From: Fibrivirga algicola
GTDB taxonomy: Bacteria > Bacteroidota > Bacteroidia > Cytophagales > Spirosomataceae
Direction of reading: 5' to 3'
Assembly (NCBI RefSeq): GCF_011742925.1
Contig: NZ_WAEL01000004.1
Location: 372,001-436,000, forward strand
Length of the DNA: 64,000 nt
Within the stretch, counting starts at the first letter, position 1. The number at the start of each line of letters is the position of its first letter. Positions 51,690 to 60,687 of this stretch are shown piece after piece. A model generated the notes under the pieces. That model made no database searches, was not told where the DNA came from, and saw nothing but the letters and a program-made list of their open reading frames with translations. The translations under genes were made by a program, and so were the position numbers.

Positions 51690-51773
51690 GGGTGACACCG
51701 GGATAGCGTCCCACTCCCACTCAGGTTCGTCATGAACATCTGGATGTGAATTGTCACCCTGGGCGGAGTCGAA
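51690..51773. repeat. Intergenic dyad repeat GGGTGACA...TGTCACCC
   Basis: Short arms GGGTGACA (51690-51697) and TGTCACCC (51752-51759), with GGAGTCGAA just after the right arm (51765-51773). The right side resembles a repeat type (GTCACCCTGAGCGGAGTCGAA) that I recall as frequent in Bacteroidota intergenic DNA. It lies between the convergent GNAT and hydrolase genes. A small AGAGC/GCTCT hairpin is just upstream (51656-51670). Confidence 0.5.
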
Positions 51774-51814
51774 ATGCCTGGGCACGAAGCCTTTTTTAGC
51801 AACGTACCTACACC

Positions 51815-52618
51815 CTACTTTCTCAAAAACCTCACGACTTGTTTGGCGAACTCGGCGGTGCCCATCGTTGAGTTGTGTGTTCCCGGAACGGTAGCCAGAG
51901 AGGCGTTAGGCAGGACTTTGGCCAGATCAACGGCTTTGCCATTGTCTTCATCCTGATCGCCCGAAATAACCAGAACCGGCTGTTTGATCCGCTTCAATTC
52001 ACTCGGCAACGTCACCGGCTGAAACTGCTGCATATATTTCAACGCCGTCGTATCGGCTCCCGATTTAACCGCATAATCGACAGCCGGTTGCAAATCGGGA
52101 TGACTACCGGGGCGGGCTAGTGCTTCGTAAAAATTACGCCGACGAATCCAGTTTGGGTCGGAGAAATCAAGTCCCATTCCGCCCAGCACCGCACGACGTA
52201 CCTGATTGGCGGGCGCAACGGCCAGCAGCTTCGCCGCAACGATCGACCCGCGCGAATAGCCAACCACATCGTAATGCGAAAACCCGAGATGCTTCATCAG
52301 AGCTATCACATCATACGCCTCGATATCTTTTTCGTAGGCCGAGGCTTCATGTGGCTTATCTGAACGCCCATTACCCCGCAGATCGAGCGTGATAACGGTA
52401 TGCCCGGAATCAGCCAGCATAGTGCGGAGGGAGGTGCGTTTCCACGATTCTCCGTTTCCAATAAACCCGTGAATGAGTACAACGGATGGCCCAGCACCGA
52501 TTTTGTCGTAATGGATTTTTACCCCGTCAGCGGTTGTAAAGAGTGGCTCGCGGTCAGATTGGGCAACCGACACGGAGGCAATTAACAAGTGTATGAGTAC
52601 CAGAAATACGGCTTTCAT
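51815..52618 (-). CDS. Secreted alpha/beta hydrolase
   Basis: 267 residues with a signal peptide (MKAVFLVLIHLLIASVSVAQ). The triad is visible: Ser in VVGYSRGSIVA, Asp in VISGDQDED, His in VPGTHNSTMG; the oxyanion loop is VVLIHGFIGNGESW. Substrates of this broad family cannot be deduced. It faces the GNAT gene across the repeat at 51690-51773. Confidence 0.88.
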   Translation of the reverse strand: MKAVFLVLIHLLIASVSVAQSDREPLFTTADGVKIHYDKIGAGPSVVLIHGFIGNGESWKRTSLRTMLADSGHTVITLDLRGNGRSDKPHEASAYEKDIEAYDVIALMKHLGFSHYDVVGYSRGSIVAAKLLAVAPANQVRRAVLGGMGLDFSDPNWIRRRNFYEALARPGSHPDLQPAVDYAVKSGADTTALKYMQQFQPVTLPSELKRIKQPVLVISGDQDEDNGKAVDLAKVLPNASLATVPGTHNSTMGTAEFAKQVVRFLRK

Positions 52619-52677
52619 GGGCGTTTTATGTAGCGACGAAGCTCCAGCTCCGGTAATTATGAAAATTGCAAATCATT

Positions 52678-54150
52678 CTATTCAAGGCCCTGGACGCGAA
52701 CATTTACTTTACCGTTCGCATGAACGACGGCCACCATCGCGGTAGGTGTCAGGTACACCTGATCCGGGCTTACCTGATCAATCTTGCCTGACAGCATGAC
52801 GCCTTTTGCCAACGGGTAATTCGCCATTCGTTCCTGAATCGACTGTCGAACGGCATCGATCTGATCGCCGACGGGAAAAGTCAGGTTTTTCTCGAGGGTT
52901 TTAGCCAGTGTACTCTTTAGCAGCCAACTGGCTGCTTTCTGCAACAGGTTTCTGGTCTCCAGATCGTAAGTCAGATTCCGCAGCGTCACCGATCGGGTCT
53001 GCACATCGTAATACGGTTGACCACGCAGGTAAATATCGCCGGAAACGCTGCCCGAAATGCCCGCTTTGATGATCAGGTTTTCGTTTTGGCCGTACAAATC
53101 CAGGTCGGTGATGGTAATCGAATACGTGCTGAAGTTGAACGATTTACCAACCAGCTGTTTTTTGGCCAGTTCCGCCACTTCCGGGTAGGTTGCTTCGCCA
53201 ATGATACCCACCCGAAAATCATCCTTCACAGTCGATACCACCGTCAGATCGGGTAAATCGGTAACCGGCCGAACGGCGGGTTTTGCACCAACAGTTGTCA
53301 GGGTGTGCCCTTCCAATCCGATAGTCGTGCGGATTTCGCCCTGTTCGAACCGCAGGGGGGTAATCAGCACCCGACGAGGCACCACCTGCAGCCAGGTACG
53401 GAACTCATCAGAAACGCTATAGGGCTCCCGAATGAGGTTCCAGGCCCGCAGTACCGGCGTTTTCAGGTCAATCTTCTCCCGTACCTGCTTATCGAGCGTT
53501 TGGGTAATCGTACCCAGATTATTAGTAATGGCCTTACTCACCAGGCCGGTAATAGGTATGTCGATACCCACCACGCGGACGGTTGGTTTGGTGATGTAAT
53601 CGAAGCCATCGGCGGTTGTTTTAGTGCTCACCGTCCAATCTTTTTCGATAGAAAACCTAGTAGCAAAGCGCAGATCAATCTCGAACGTGGTCTCGCCCGA
53701 CTGCATAAAACCCAGTACCTTTTTACCAGCTTTCGCCCAGATTTTCAGGGGTACGTTGAAATAAAACAGGCTGTCGCCTTGTACCATTCCTGCTTTTACG
53801 CTGATGGGACCCCGTTTCCATACTTTGGTCATAAACGGCGTACCACCCGCATCATCGTCGAATGTATTGTCTTCATAAATGAGCCCGCTCACTTGTGTAT
53901 TGAGTTGGCGCTCCACGTCGGCAAGAGATATGGCAACCGGAACGTTGACGGTCGAAATAAGGGCATCGGTTCGTACGTCCATATTCGAGTTGGTGTAGTT
54001 CGCTTTTGGGGCGGTGGGGTTAAGTCGATTTGGTTTTCCGGGCTCGCAGGCGGCCATCGCCAGCAGGCAACCCGCAAGCAATAGTGCCTGCCGCCAGTTA
54101 CTTAAGCGTGACCTTGGTGGCACCGTAACCAAACTTTTGTTTTTGGGCAT
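52678..54150 (-). CDS. DUF4403 lipoprotein
   Basis: Exported lipoprotein of about 490 residues from the ATG at 54150 (MPKNKS); an ATG at 54168 is also in frame. The lipobox is AMAAC. The body, rich in beta strands, contains the DUF4403 landmarks (VPVAISLADVERQLNTQVSG, FKPTV-like region VRVVGIDIPITG, GDIYLRGQPYYDVQTRS), similar to lipid-binding SMP/TULIP proteins in outline; function not established. Its start overlaps the end of the upstream Smr gene by about 50 bases in a different frame, which is longer than usual; the true start might be a later GTG or TTG. Confidence 0.82.
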   Translation of the reverse strand: MPKNKSLVTVPPRSRLSNWRQALLLAGCLLAMAACEPGKPNRLNPTAPKANYTNSNMDVRTDALISTVNVPVAISLADVERQLNTQVSGLIYEDNTFDDDAGGTPFMTKVWKRGPISVKAGMVQGDSLFYFNVPLKIWAKAGKKVLGFMQSGETTFEIDLRFATRFSIEKDWTVSTKTTADGFDYITKPTVRVVGIDIPITGLVSKAITNNLGTITQTLDKQVREKIDLKTPVLRAWNLIREPYSVSDEFRTWLQVVPRRVLITPLRFEQGEIRTTIGLEGHTLTTVGAKPAVRPVTDLPDLTVVSTVKDDFRVGIIGEATYPEVAELAKKQLVGKSFNFSTYSITITDLDLYGQNENLIIKAGISGSVSGDIYLRGQPYYDVQTRSVTLRNLTYDLETRNLLQKAASWLLKSTLAKTLEKNLTFPVGDQIDAVRQSIQERMANYPLAKGVMLSGKIDQVSPDQVYLTPTAMVAVVHANGKVNVRVQGLE

Positions 54151-55102
54151 CTTCAAAAAAACGAACATTAGGGTGGCGGCTCAAATGCCGGTGTAATTCC
54201 TGCCGGAGTTTGCCAGTGCCGACACCATGAATAAACGTGATATCAGACATCCCGCTGGCAATAGCATTCTCCAGGTTTTTCTCAAACGCCCGGAGCTGCA
54301 CATCCACCAGGTCGCCCGGTGTTTTACCAAACTGTCCATCCGGTAGCAGTTTTTCAATATGCAGATCAACCACGGCAGCTGGCTTATCTACGGTGACGGT
54401 CCCCTGCTCCGACTTAGGTTCGAGCAGCGCTGTTTTAATTGAGTCGGCCTGTGGGTTCATGGAGGCGTTGCTGGCCTCATCGTCGAGCTGGAAGAGGTGG
54501 CCCGGCTGGGCCAGCACAGGTACGTTCTGTTTACTTTTAAAGAACGTCTGTGCACGCGGCTTCAATCGTTTTACAAGCGGTACACGCGGAGGTTGACCCG
54601 CACCCGGCCGGAAATAAAGCGCCTGAAATAGCAACGTGGGCCACTGCTCGAACCGCTCAATCAAATACATTTCGTTGAGCTTGATCTGGGTCTTAGCCTT
54701 AAGTGTGGCGCTTTGCAAACCGCGTGTTTTACTATCGCGCTCTTCCGTTACCGTCAGCAGAATATCCCAGTCGGTGTTGTTCACGATATGCAGAGCAATG
54801 TCGCGATCGTTCTGCGGTACGTAAGCCAGATACAGCCCCACATTCGACAGAATCTGCCCCGACGACGTACCCAGCGGCGCAGCTGTTCGCTGCGGAGCGA
54901 AGGTCTCGCGCACCTCTGCCGCCTGCCCCGAGGGCTTGAACCGCTCGGCCTCCATGGGTGATACTACAACCAATTCAGACTGCATCACCGGAATACGGAA
55001 ACCATCCTCAATTTCAATTTCCACGCGGTTTCCGCTCAGAAAACGGACCACTACGCCCTGCTCTTTTGCCCGGATCATCCGGACTCTATCTCCAATATTC
55101 AT
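54098..55102 (-). CDS. DUF2027 - Smr domain protein
   Basis: A 334-residue protein. The N-terminal half (MNIGDRVRMIRAKEQGVVVR, then a beta-rich region with LYLAYVPQNDRDIALHIVNNT) is DUF2027; the C-terminal 80 residues are a Smr endonuclease-type domain, with DLHIEKL and TFIHGVGTGKLRQELH. Such proteins resemble the MutS2 C-terminus without its ATPase. It could act on nucleic acid structures or on stalled ribosomes, as other Smr proteins do; this is not shown here. Its last 53 bases overlap the DUF4403 start. Confidence 0.9.
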   Translation of the reverse strand: MNIGDRVRMIRAKEQGVVVRFLSGNRVEIEIEDGFRIPVMQSELVVVSPMEAERFKPSGQAAEVRETFAPQRTAAPLGTSSGQILSNVGLYLAYVPQNDRDIALHIVNNTDWDILLTVTEERDSKTRGLQSATLKAKTQIKLNEMYLIERFEQWPTLLFQALYFRPGAGQPPRVPLVKRLKPRAQTFFKSKQNVPVLAQPGHLFQLDDEASNASMNPQADSIKTALLEPKSEQGTVTVDKPAAVVDLHIEKLLPDGQFGKTPGDLVDVQLRAFEKNLENAIASGMSDITFIHGVGTGKLRQELHRHLSRHPNVRFFEDAQKQKFGYGATKVTLK

Positions 55103-55151
55103 AGTTTCTGGTAGTTGGCAAACAGGCTGACGTATACGCCAATCAGTTTGC

Positions 55152-57263
55152 TTATTTAATTTCCAGCCGGAGCCCTACCGTAAAGTTTCGGCGAGGGGCG
55201 GCATTGTAATAACGGTTTCCAACCGCGTTGAGGTCATAACCCAGGCTGTACGTCTGGTCGAGCAGGTTGTCGCCGCCCACGTACAGATCGGCGGCCAGAT
55301 GCTTGCTCAGACTGCGGCGATAACCTGCCGTAGCCTGTAACAACCGTGTTGGGTCGGCCATGGCAGAATTGGCATCGTTCAGGGCAAACGGGGGCAGGAA
55401 CTGGAAAGTCACATACGCATACAATCCACTCGAATGCACATAGTCGCCACCCCAAACACCGGTGAACGGCGCGACCCCTGGTACCTTGTTTCCCGACAGA
55501 TCAGTGGCAAGTTGCTGGTAGTTCAGGTACGTATAGTCGGCCAGCGTCAGGCTTTGCCAAACTGTAAAGCGCGACCCTTGTCCCGTTTCCGACTGCCGGA
55601 GCAGGTCATAGCGCAACGATGTCTCCAGACCCGTTTGCCGCGTGTTGCCCGCGTTCACGAAAAATTCGGCGCCATTGGCCTGCGAGCGACGAACGATCGT
55701 TTCCCGCAACTGCAACGAGTAGCCCACCAGATCGAACTGGAGACGGTTGGCTAGGCGACCACGCAGACCCAGTTCGGCCTGTATGCCCCGCTCAGGATTC
55801 AGATTGGCGTTGAAGAAACCAGCCGACGACAACACCTCCTGACTTGTTGGGGCCGAGTATCCGCTGCTGACGTTAAAAAATGCTGACATGTTCTGACCCA
55901 GCGTTTTCAGCGCCGAAACCCGCAACAACCAAGCGGGTGTAAAGGACCGTTGCTGTGGTCCCGGACCCGGTTTACCGGCAACAGAGAAGCGGGTGAAGTC
56001 GTAGTTTGTTTCGTTGCGGCTTAACCCAGCGGTGAGTACCAGGCCAAGTGGCGTCATTGTTACCTCCTCCTGAACAAACACGTTCCACTGCTTCGCCCGT
56101 AGCTCATCATCGGTTTGCAAGGTATCAGGTTTACCCAGCCGGTTGCCAAAATTGCGGGAGCTGGTTCGGTTCGTTTGCCATTCACCCCCGAATACCAGCG
56201 TCATCGGCACACTGCCTTTTGCGTCTGTCTGCGCAAAGCGTGTCACCGAACGTACCCCAATTCCCTGGTCAGTACGGCGCTCGTAGTTGGTGATGAATGG
56301 GTTGTTGAATTCAGTAGATGAGCCGTATATTACGTTGGTAGTTTGCCAGCGGCTGTTCCAGGCCATTGTGTGTGACAATCCCAGGTAACCAAGTTTCTGG
56401 TAAATACCGGCTCCCTGTTCGGCGCTGCCGGGTATGGTGCGCGTGGCTGGACGCGATGCCTGCGGGTTGGCCCTGAACTGCGCTTCGGTAAGGCCACCGG
56501 GCGTTTTGTAGGCCAAATCAGAATAGATAAACAGGGCTGTCAGCGTTTGCCGGTCGTCGGGCCGGAAGCTTCCCGAGAGCGCTACATTATCGCGCGACAT
56601 CCCGCTATGCTCCCGATAGCCGGTAGCCTGCAGATGATTTACGCTGACTGAGATTGCCGACCGGTCTGTGGCCGTCTGCGCGAGTACGCCGTAGCCTACC
56701 TGACCATAGCTCCCGCCCAGGGCGTTCACTTCAACGCGGTTGGTACCGGGGGCTACTGCCGGGCCGCTGAGCAGAACGGTTCCGCCTGTGTTGGCGCCGT
56801 ACAGACTACCCGACGGCCCCTTGATTACTTCTACCCGCCCCAACATGCGTACATCGAGCGCGTTCAATGGCGTGTTGCCCGCAGCGTCGGTCAGGGGAAT
56901 GTCCTGGTAATAGACTTTTACATTTCGAATACCAAACGGTGATCGAATCAGGCTGCCGCGAATCGATAGGCGGTAACTACCCGGCGACCGCTCGTCCATG
57001 CGCACACCGGGCAGCGTATTCATCGACGAAACGAGGGAGGGCGTGGCGAACCGCTGCACCAGTTCACGCCGCGACAGCAGGCCGACCGATGCGGCCGTTG
57101 TGAGCAATGATCGGTTACTTTCATATGCCCGAACTACCACTTCATCAAGTGACCGGGCTGTTAGGGTATCTTGCGTATTGGCTAGCCCATCAACGGGTGA
57201 CTGGGCTAATGCAGGAGCGATGGCAAGGAGTAATAAGCCGCTTAATACAGGTAAAGTGGTCAT
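55152..57263 (-). CDS. TonB-dependent outer-membrane receptor
   Basis: Outer-membrane receptor (703 residues) of the FecA/siderophore-type class. The ATG at 57263 gives MTTLPVLSG plus a signal peptide ending near ALAQ. A TonB-box-like stretch LDEVVVRAYE precedes the plug (SSMNTLPGVRMDERSPGSYR, IKGPSGSLYGANTGGTVLLS), and the rest is a 22-strand-type barrel, with a C-terminal strand NFTVGLRLEIK. No SusD partner lies nearby and no carboxypeptidase-regulatory extension is present, so it is a classic receptor for a small ligand such as a metal complex. A PepSY protein lies far away at 6890. Confidence 0.93.
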   Translation of the reverse strand: MTTLPVLSGLLLLAIAPALAQSPVDGLANTQDTLTARSLDEVVVRAYESNRSLLTTAASVGLLSRRELVQRFATPSLVSSMNTLPGVRMDERSPGSYRLSIRGSLIRSPFGIRNVKVYYQDIPLTDAAGNTPLNALDVRMLGRVEVIKGPSGSLYGANTGGTVLLSGPAVAPGTNRVEVNALGGSYGQVGYGVLAQTATDRSAISVSVNHLQATGYREHSGMSRDNVALSGSFRPDDRQTLTALFIYSDLAYKTPGGLTEAQFRANPQASRPATRTIPGSAEQGAGIYQKLGYLGLSHTMAWNSRWQTTNVIYGSSTEFNNPFITNYERRTDQGIGVRSVTRFAQTDAKGSVPMTLVFGGEWQTNRTSSRNFGNRLGKPDTLQTDDELRAKQWNVFVQEEVTMTPLGLVLTAGLSRNETNYDFTRFSVAGKPGPGPQQRSFTPAWLLRVSALKTLGQNMSAFFNVSSGYSAPTSQEVLSSAGFFNANLNPERGIQAELGLRGRLANRLQFDLVGYSLQLRETIVRRSQANGAEFFVNAGNTRQTGLETSLRYDLLRQSETGQGSRFTVWQSLTLADYTYLNYQQLATDLSGNKVPGVAPFTGVWGGDYVHSSGLYAYVTFQFLPPFALNDANSAMADPTRLLQATAGYRRSLSKHLAADLYVGGDNLLDQTYSLGYDLNAVGNRYYNAAPRRNFTVGLRLEIK

Positions 57264-57478
57264 AGATCGGTAAAAGTACAGCCAGCCAGTTGTAAGTACG
57301 TTTAGGAGGTACTCTTTTTCCCTATGTAACACGATATCCCCGCCTATGGTCCGCCACCGATCAATTTTCGCGCACGCTTATCGATTGAGAGCTACCCGGA
57401 TAACCGCTGTTAAACCTTATTATTTTAGCTTAAAATCGGCCAAAATGGACCGTTTACCACCATTCAGGTGTTTTTTAT

Positions 57479-58624
57479 ATGATGGAAAACGTGCTGGAGA
57501 ATCGTGTGGAGAGTGCGCTGAAAACCGACGGTCGGTCGGCGCGGATATGGATACCAAAGCGGGTGTTATTTACGCCCGACGCCCTGAATGAGCCCTTTGG
57601 TCAACAGATTTATGAGCGGGTATCGGCGCTGAATCTGCCCATCGAGGTGATGAAGAACAACCGCCTTACGGGCCTTCGCGGTGCCGACGAACGCGAGACA
57701 TATCGGATTGCCAAGAACACGCTGGCGGTTGTGAACGCGCCCCCCTCGGCCATGCGGTTGCAGCCCATCCCCCCCTCGGCCGACTGGCAAATGAACCTGG
57801 CAGAAGGCTGCCCGGCCCACTGTCAGTATTGTTACCTGGCGGGTAGTCTGCAGGGACCACCTGTTGTGCGGGTCTACGCTAATTTACCTACCATGCTGGC
57901 TCACACGGCTACCTACGAAGGCACGTACCCACCCAACAAAAGCTGGCAGACCACAGACCAGCATCGGCCAACTACATTCGAGGTAAGCTGCTATACCGAC
58001 GTGCTGGGCATTGAACACCTGACCGGCGGACTGGCCGAGTGTATCCGCTATTACGGTACCCGCGACAACGGGCAGCTTCGGTTCGTGACCAAATACGATC
58101 AGGTTGACAGCCTGATCGACCTGCCGCATAACGGACAGACAAGGGCCCGGTTCAGCCTGAACGCAGAGTCGGTAGCGCGGAAGCTGGAAGGTGGTACGGC
58201 GTCTGTTGAAGCCCGCTTACAGGCGTTGCGCAAGCTGGCAGTGCCCCGCGAATTGGGCGGCGGAGGTTATCCGGTCGGTGTAATAATAGCCCCCATCATG
58301 CCTATTCCGAACTGGCGGGAAGAGTACACCAGCCTGCTCGATCGCCTATACGCAGCCCTCGACTATGGCGAAATTGGCACCAGACTCGACCTGAACGTGG
58401 AATTTATCAGCCATCGCTTCACGCCCGGTTCCAAGGACGTGCTCATGCAGTGGTACCCGAATACATCGCTCGATATGGATGAGGCAGGACGAGCGCAGAA
58501 ACGCAACAAATTCGGCGGTACCAAGTACGTGTATCAGCCTACCGACATGCAGGAGTTGAAACGGTTCTTCTACGACGAGTGGGCGAAGCGGTTCCCGGCA
58601 GCCCCTATCCTGTACTGGACCTAA
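57479..58624 (+). CDS. Spore photoproduct lyase-like radical SAM protein
   Basis: Radical SAM enzyme of 381 residues similar to SplB, which reverses the thymine dimer spore photoproduct in Firmicutes. The cluster Cys are C111, C115 and C118 (GCPAHCQYCYLAG). SplB's hydrogen-donor Cys appears to be present as C171 in FEVSCYTDVLGIEHLTGG, which matches my recollection of the SplB segment. The ending ILYWT also resembles SplB. The organism lacks other signs of spore genes in this window, so the true lesion may differ. Start MM could be either ATG. Confidence 0.87.
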   Translation: MMENVLENRVESALKTDGRSARIWIPKRVLFTPDALNEPFGQQIYERVSALNLPIEVMKNNRLTGLRGADERETYRIAKNTLAVVNAPPSAMRLQPIPPSADWQMNLAEGCPAHCQYCYLAGSLQGPPVVRVYANLPTMLAHTATYEGTYPPNKSWQTTDQHRPTTFEVSCYTDVLGIEHLTGGLAECIRYYGTRDNGQLRFVTKYDQVDSLIDLPHNGQTRARFSLNAESVARKLEGGTASVEARLQALRKLAVPRELGGGGYPVGVIIAPIMPIPNWREEYTSLLDRLYAALDYGEIGTRLDLNVEFISHRFTPGSKDVLMQWYPNTSLDMDEAGRAQKRNKFGGTKYVYQPTDMQELKRFFYDEWAKRFPAAPILYWT

Positions 58625-58638
58625 TCACTATATGCAGT

Positions 58639-58694
58639 TGATCAGCCATCTCGCAGGGATATGATTCGCATAATTCCTACGTGATGACTGATCA
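58639..58694. repeat. Long-stem inverted repeat, locus J
   Basis: Arms 58639-58660 and 58673-58694 are 22 bases each and pair at 18 positions, with the mismatches clustered in the inner half and a 12-base loop. It lies between the convergent SplB-like and beta-barrel genes and could be a bidirectional terminator. Four mismatches suggest decay. Confidence 0.65.
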
Positions 58695-58719
58695 GCCAGC
58701 CTTAGATTCACTCCTCTTT

Positions 58720-59481
58720 TCAGAACACGTAATTACGGGCGCGGAACTGAATGGTCAGGCCGAGTGATACAGTGGCCATGCTCAACGTTTTAGAGCTGGT
58801 AAATGTAGTCTGCTTCGCTACCGCCCCGACTGTTGACTCCAGTGGAACGTCTGCAAACGTAAACGATGACGAACTGTAGTCACCATTCATGTGGAGCGCA
58901 ATGGCTGGCGTCAGTCGGTAGCGAGCTGTGAGGCCAATACCCGCCGAAATTGTTTTTGATTCCTGGTTGTCGGCACGTATTATCGTAGCCTGCTGATTGA
59001 GTTTTCCCTGTATGCAGGTTTCGGGACAGGTAGCCCAGATCTGTCCTGCTAAAGCATGGATGTCAAGCGAAACACGACCAACTGGAATGGTGACGTATGG
59101 CCCCAGCATGATACTGCGCGTTTGCCATTGACCGGCACGCCCGGTGGCGGGAGCTACAGTCAATTGATCGCCTGGCAACTGACTATAGCGGCCAAGCATG
59201 GCAGTAGGGTCAATTCCGTTGGCCGTCTGTTCGTACCGCGCCATCAGCCCAAGTGGCCCGGCCATACGGTACCCACCCGACACGCTCATTACTTGCCCAC
59301 GGATAGCCATACCACTGCTTTGTTCACCAGTGAGCTTGCCAAACGTGCCCATCGGCTGGCTGATACCTGCCGAAATAGAAATAAATCCGTTCTTTTGGAG
59401 GGTGTTGAAAATAAACGCTTTTTGCGCCATCGCCATTGAGGCGGTCAACATCATCAGAAAAAGTAAAGAGGTCCGTTTCAT
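58720..59481 (-). CDS. Outer-membrane beta-barrel protein, unrecognised family
   Basis: A 253-residue exported protein: signal peptide MKRTSLLFLMMLTASMAMAQ from the ATG at 59481 (an ATG at 59508 adds nine residues). Alternating hydrophobic strands with Tyr, Phe and Gly (FISISAGISQPMGTFGKLTG, LGPYVTIPVGRVSLDIHALAG) and a final FRARNYVF suggest an OmpW/OmpX-like small barrel. No further assignment is possible. Confidence 0.75.
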   Translation of the reverse strand: MKRTSLLFLMMLTASMAMAQKAFIFNTLQKNGFISISAGISQPMGTFGKLTGEQSSGMAIRGQVMSVSGGYRMAGPLGLMARYEQTANGIDPTAMLGRYSQLPGDQLTVAPATGRAGQWQTRSIMLGPYVTIPVGRVSLDIHALAGQIWATCPETCIQGKLNQQATIIRADNQESKTISAGIGLTARYRLTPAIALHMNGDYSSSSFTFADVPLESTVGAVAKQTTFTSSKTLSMATVSLGLTIQFRARNYVF

Positions 59482-59574
59482 CGAGTAGCGTGTTTTGTTA
59501 CTGTACATACCAGTGTACCAGACTCTTCACAAATGCAATGCCACAATTAGCGGACGGTTGATTTCCCACTTGCC

Positions 59575-60687
59575 ATGCCTGCCCTCAACACCATCAACAT
59601 ATTGACTTTACTATCTGATAATCAACAGAATAACAGCCCTTTTTTTAGTAAAGGCTTACTACCTTCCTACCGCTATAATCCAGCATGGAGCTACGTACGG
59701 CCCGACTCAAATCTGTTTTTTACGGCAATCAGCGTTTTCGCCCTACAACGGTTGATGCCCTTCCTAACGCCCGATGAGCGTGCACTGGCCGGGCCTATCT
59801 GCACGTTAGCTACGCCACTCTTCGGGCGCTTTAAGAATAAGGATGGACTGGAAACGTATAATTTCTACGGCACCACCCCCACTGACCATTTCCCGAATGG
59901 CTGGTTAATGCACCGGCTGCGGCATTTTCAGCTTCCCGACGATATCGATGATACGGCAATGGTGTACCTGACCACACAGCCATCGGACGAGGCGCTTCGG
60001 TTTTTGTCCGAAAAACTAGGTAAACACGCCAACAGAACCCGGTTGACTAGTCAGACTACATTTCCGGACTACCGCAATTTGCGTGCATACTCAACCTGGT
60101 TTGGCCTCAATATGCCGATCGAATTCGACGCCTGTGCAATGGCCAACATGCTGTATGTAGTGTATGAATATGGTCTACCGCTCGATGTGCACGCCCAGGA
60201 TAGTCTGGCTTATCTGGCCGATATTTTGGCGACTGACCGCTACCGCACCGATCCGTTTCGCTGCGCGCCTAATTACGCCCGTGCTCCACTAATCCAGTAT
60301 CATCTGTCCCGGCTCGTGGGTAGGTTTAATCCCGCTCCGTTCCAATCAGTCCGCCCAAAACTCATTGCCGATCTGCTTACCGATTTTGGGCAAACGACCA
60401 GCCGACTTGATAAACTGCTGCTGGCTATATCGCTGATGCACTTGGGTGAAACACCACCAGCCGACGTGCCTATACCGGGCATTGAGGATGAGTTTGCCCA
60501 TTTCTCATTTTTTATCGCAGGCCTGCTATCAGCCTATACGCAGCCCTGGCTACATCGCTGGGCAGATCGTCCGTTCTGGCATATCAAATGGCGTTGCGAC
60601 GATCATTGCCGTGTATTACTGCTGGAATACCTCGTTTTGCAGCGTAGCCTGGCAAACAGGAAGAGCCAACTGGTACAAGCCAGTTAA
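59575..60687 (+). CDS. Hypothetical protein with DxDDTA (class II terpene cyclase-like) motif
   Basis: A 370-residue protein I cannot assign to a named family. It carries DDIDDTAMVYL (DxDD at residues 123-126), the acidic motif that protonates the substrate in class II terpene cyclases such as squalene-hopene and copalyl-diphosphate synthases. Composition is rich in Leu, Pro and aromatic residues, with helical segments, compatible with an alpha/alpha-barrel. There is no signal peptide, no Asp-rich DDxxD class I site, and no obvious QW repeats. Neighbours (a beta-barrel protein, an MFS exporter) do not indicate a terpene pathway. The motif is exact; the enzymatic role is a hypothesis. It overlaps the convergent MFS gene by 4 bases. 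Confidence 0.7.
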   Translation: MPALNTINILTLLSDNQQNNSPFFSKGLLPSYRYNPAWSYVRPDSNLFFTAISVFALQRLMPFLTPDERALAGPICTLATPLFGRFKNKDGLETYNFYGTTPTDHFPNGWLMHRLRHFQLPDDIDDTAMVYLTTQPSDEALRFLSEKLGKHANRTRLTSQTTFPDYRNLRAYSTWFGLNMPIEFDACAMANMLYVVYEYGLPLDVHAQDSLAYLADILATDRYRTDPFRCAPNYARAPLIQYHLSRLVGRFNPAPFQSVRPKLIADLLTDFGQTTSRLDKLLLAISLMHLGETPPADVPIPGIEDEFAHFSFFIAGLLSAYTQPWLHRWADRPFWHIKWRCDDHCRVLLLEYLVLQRSLANRKSQLVQAS

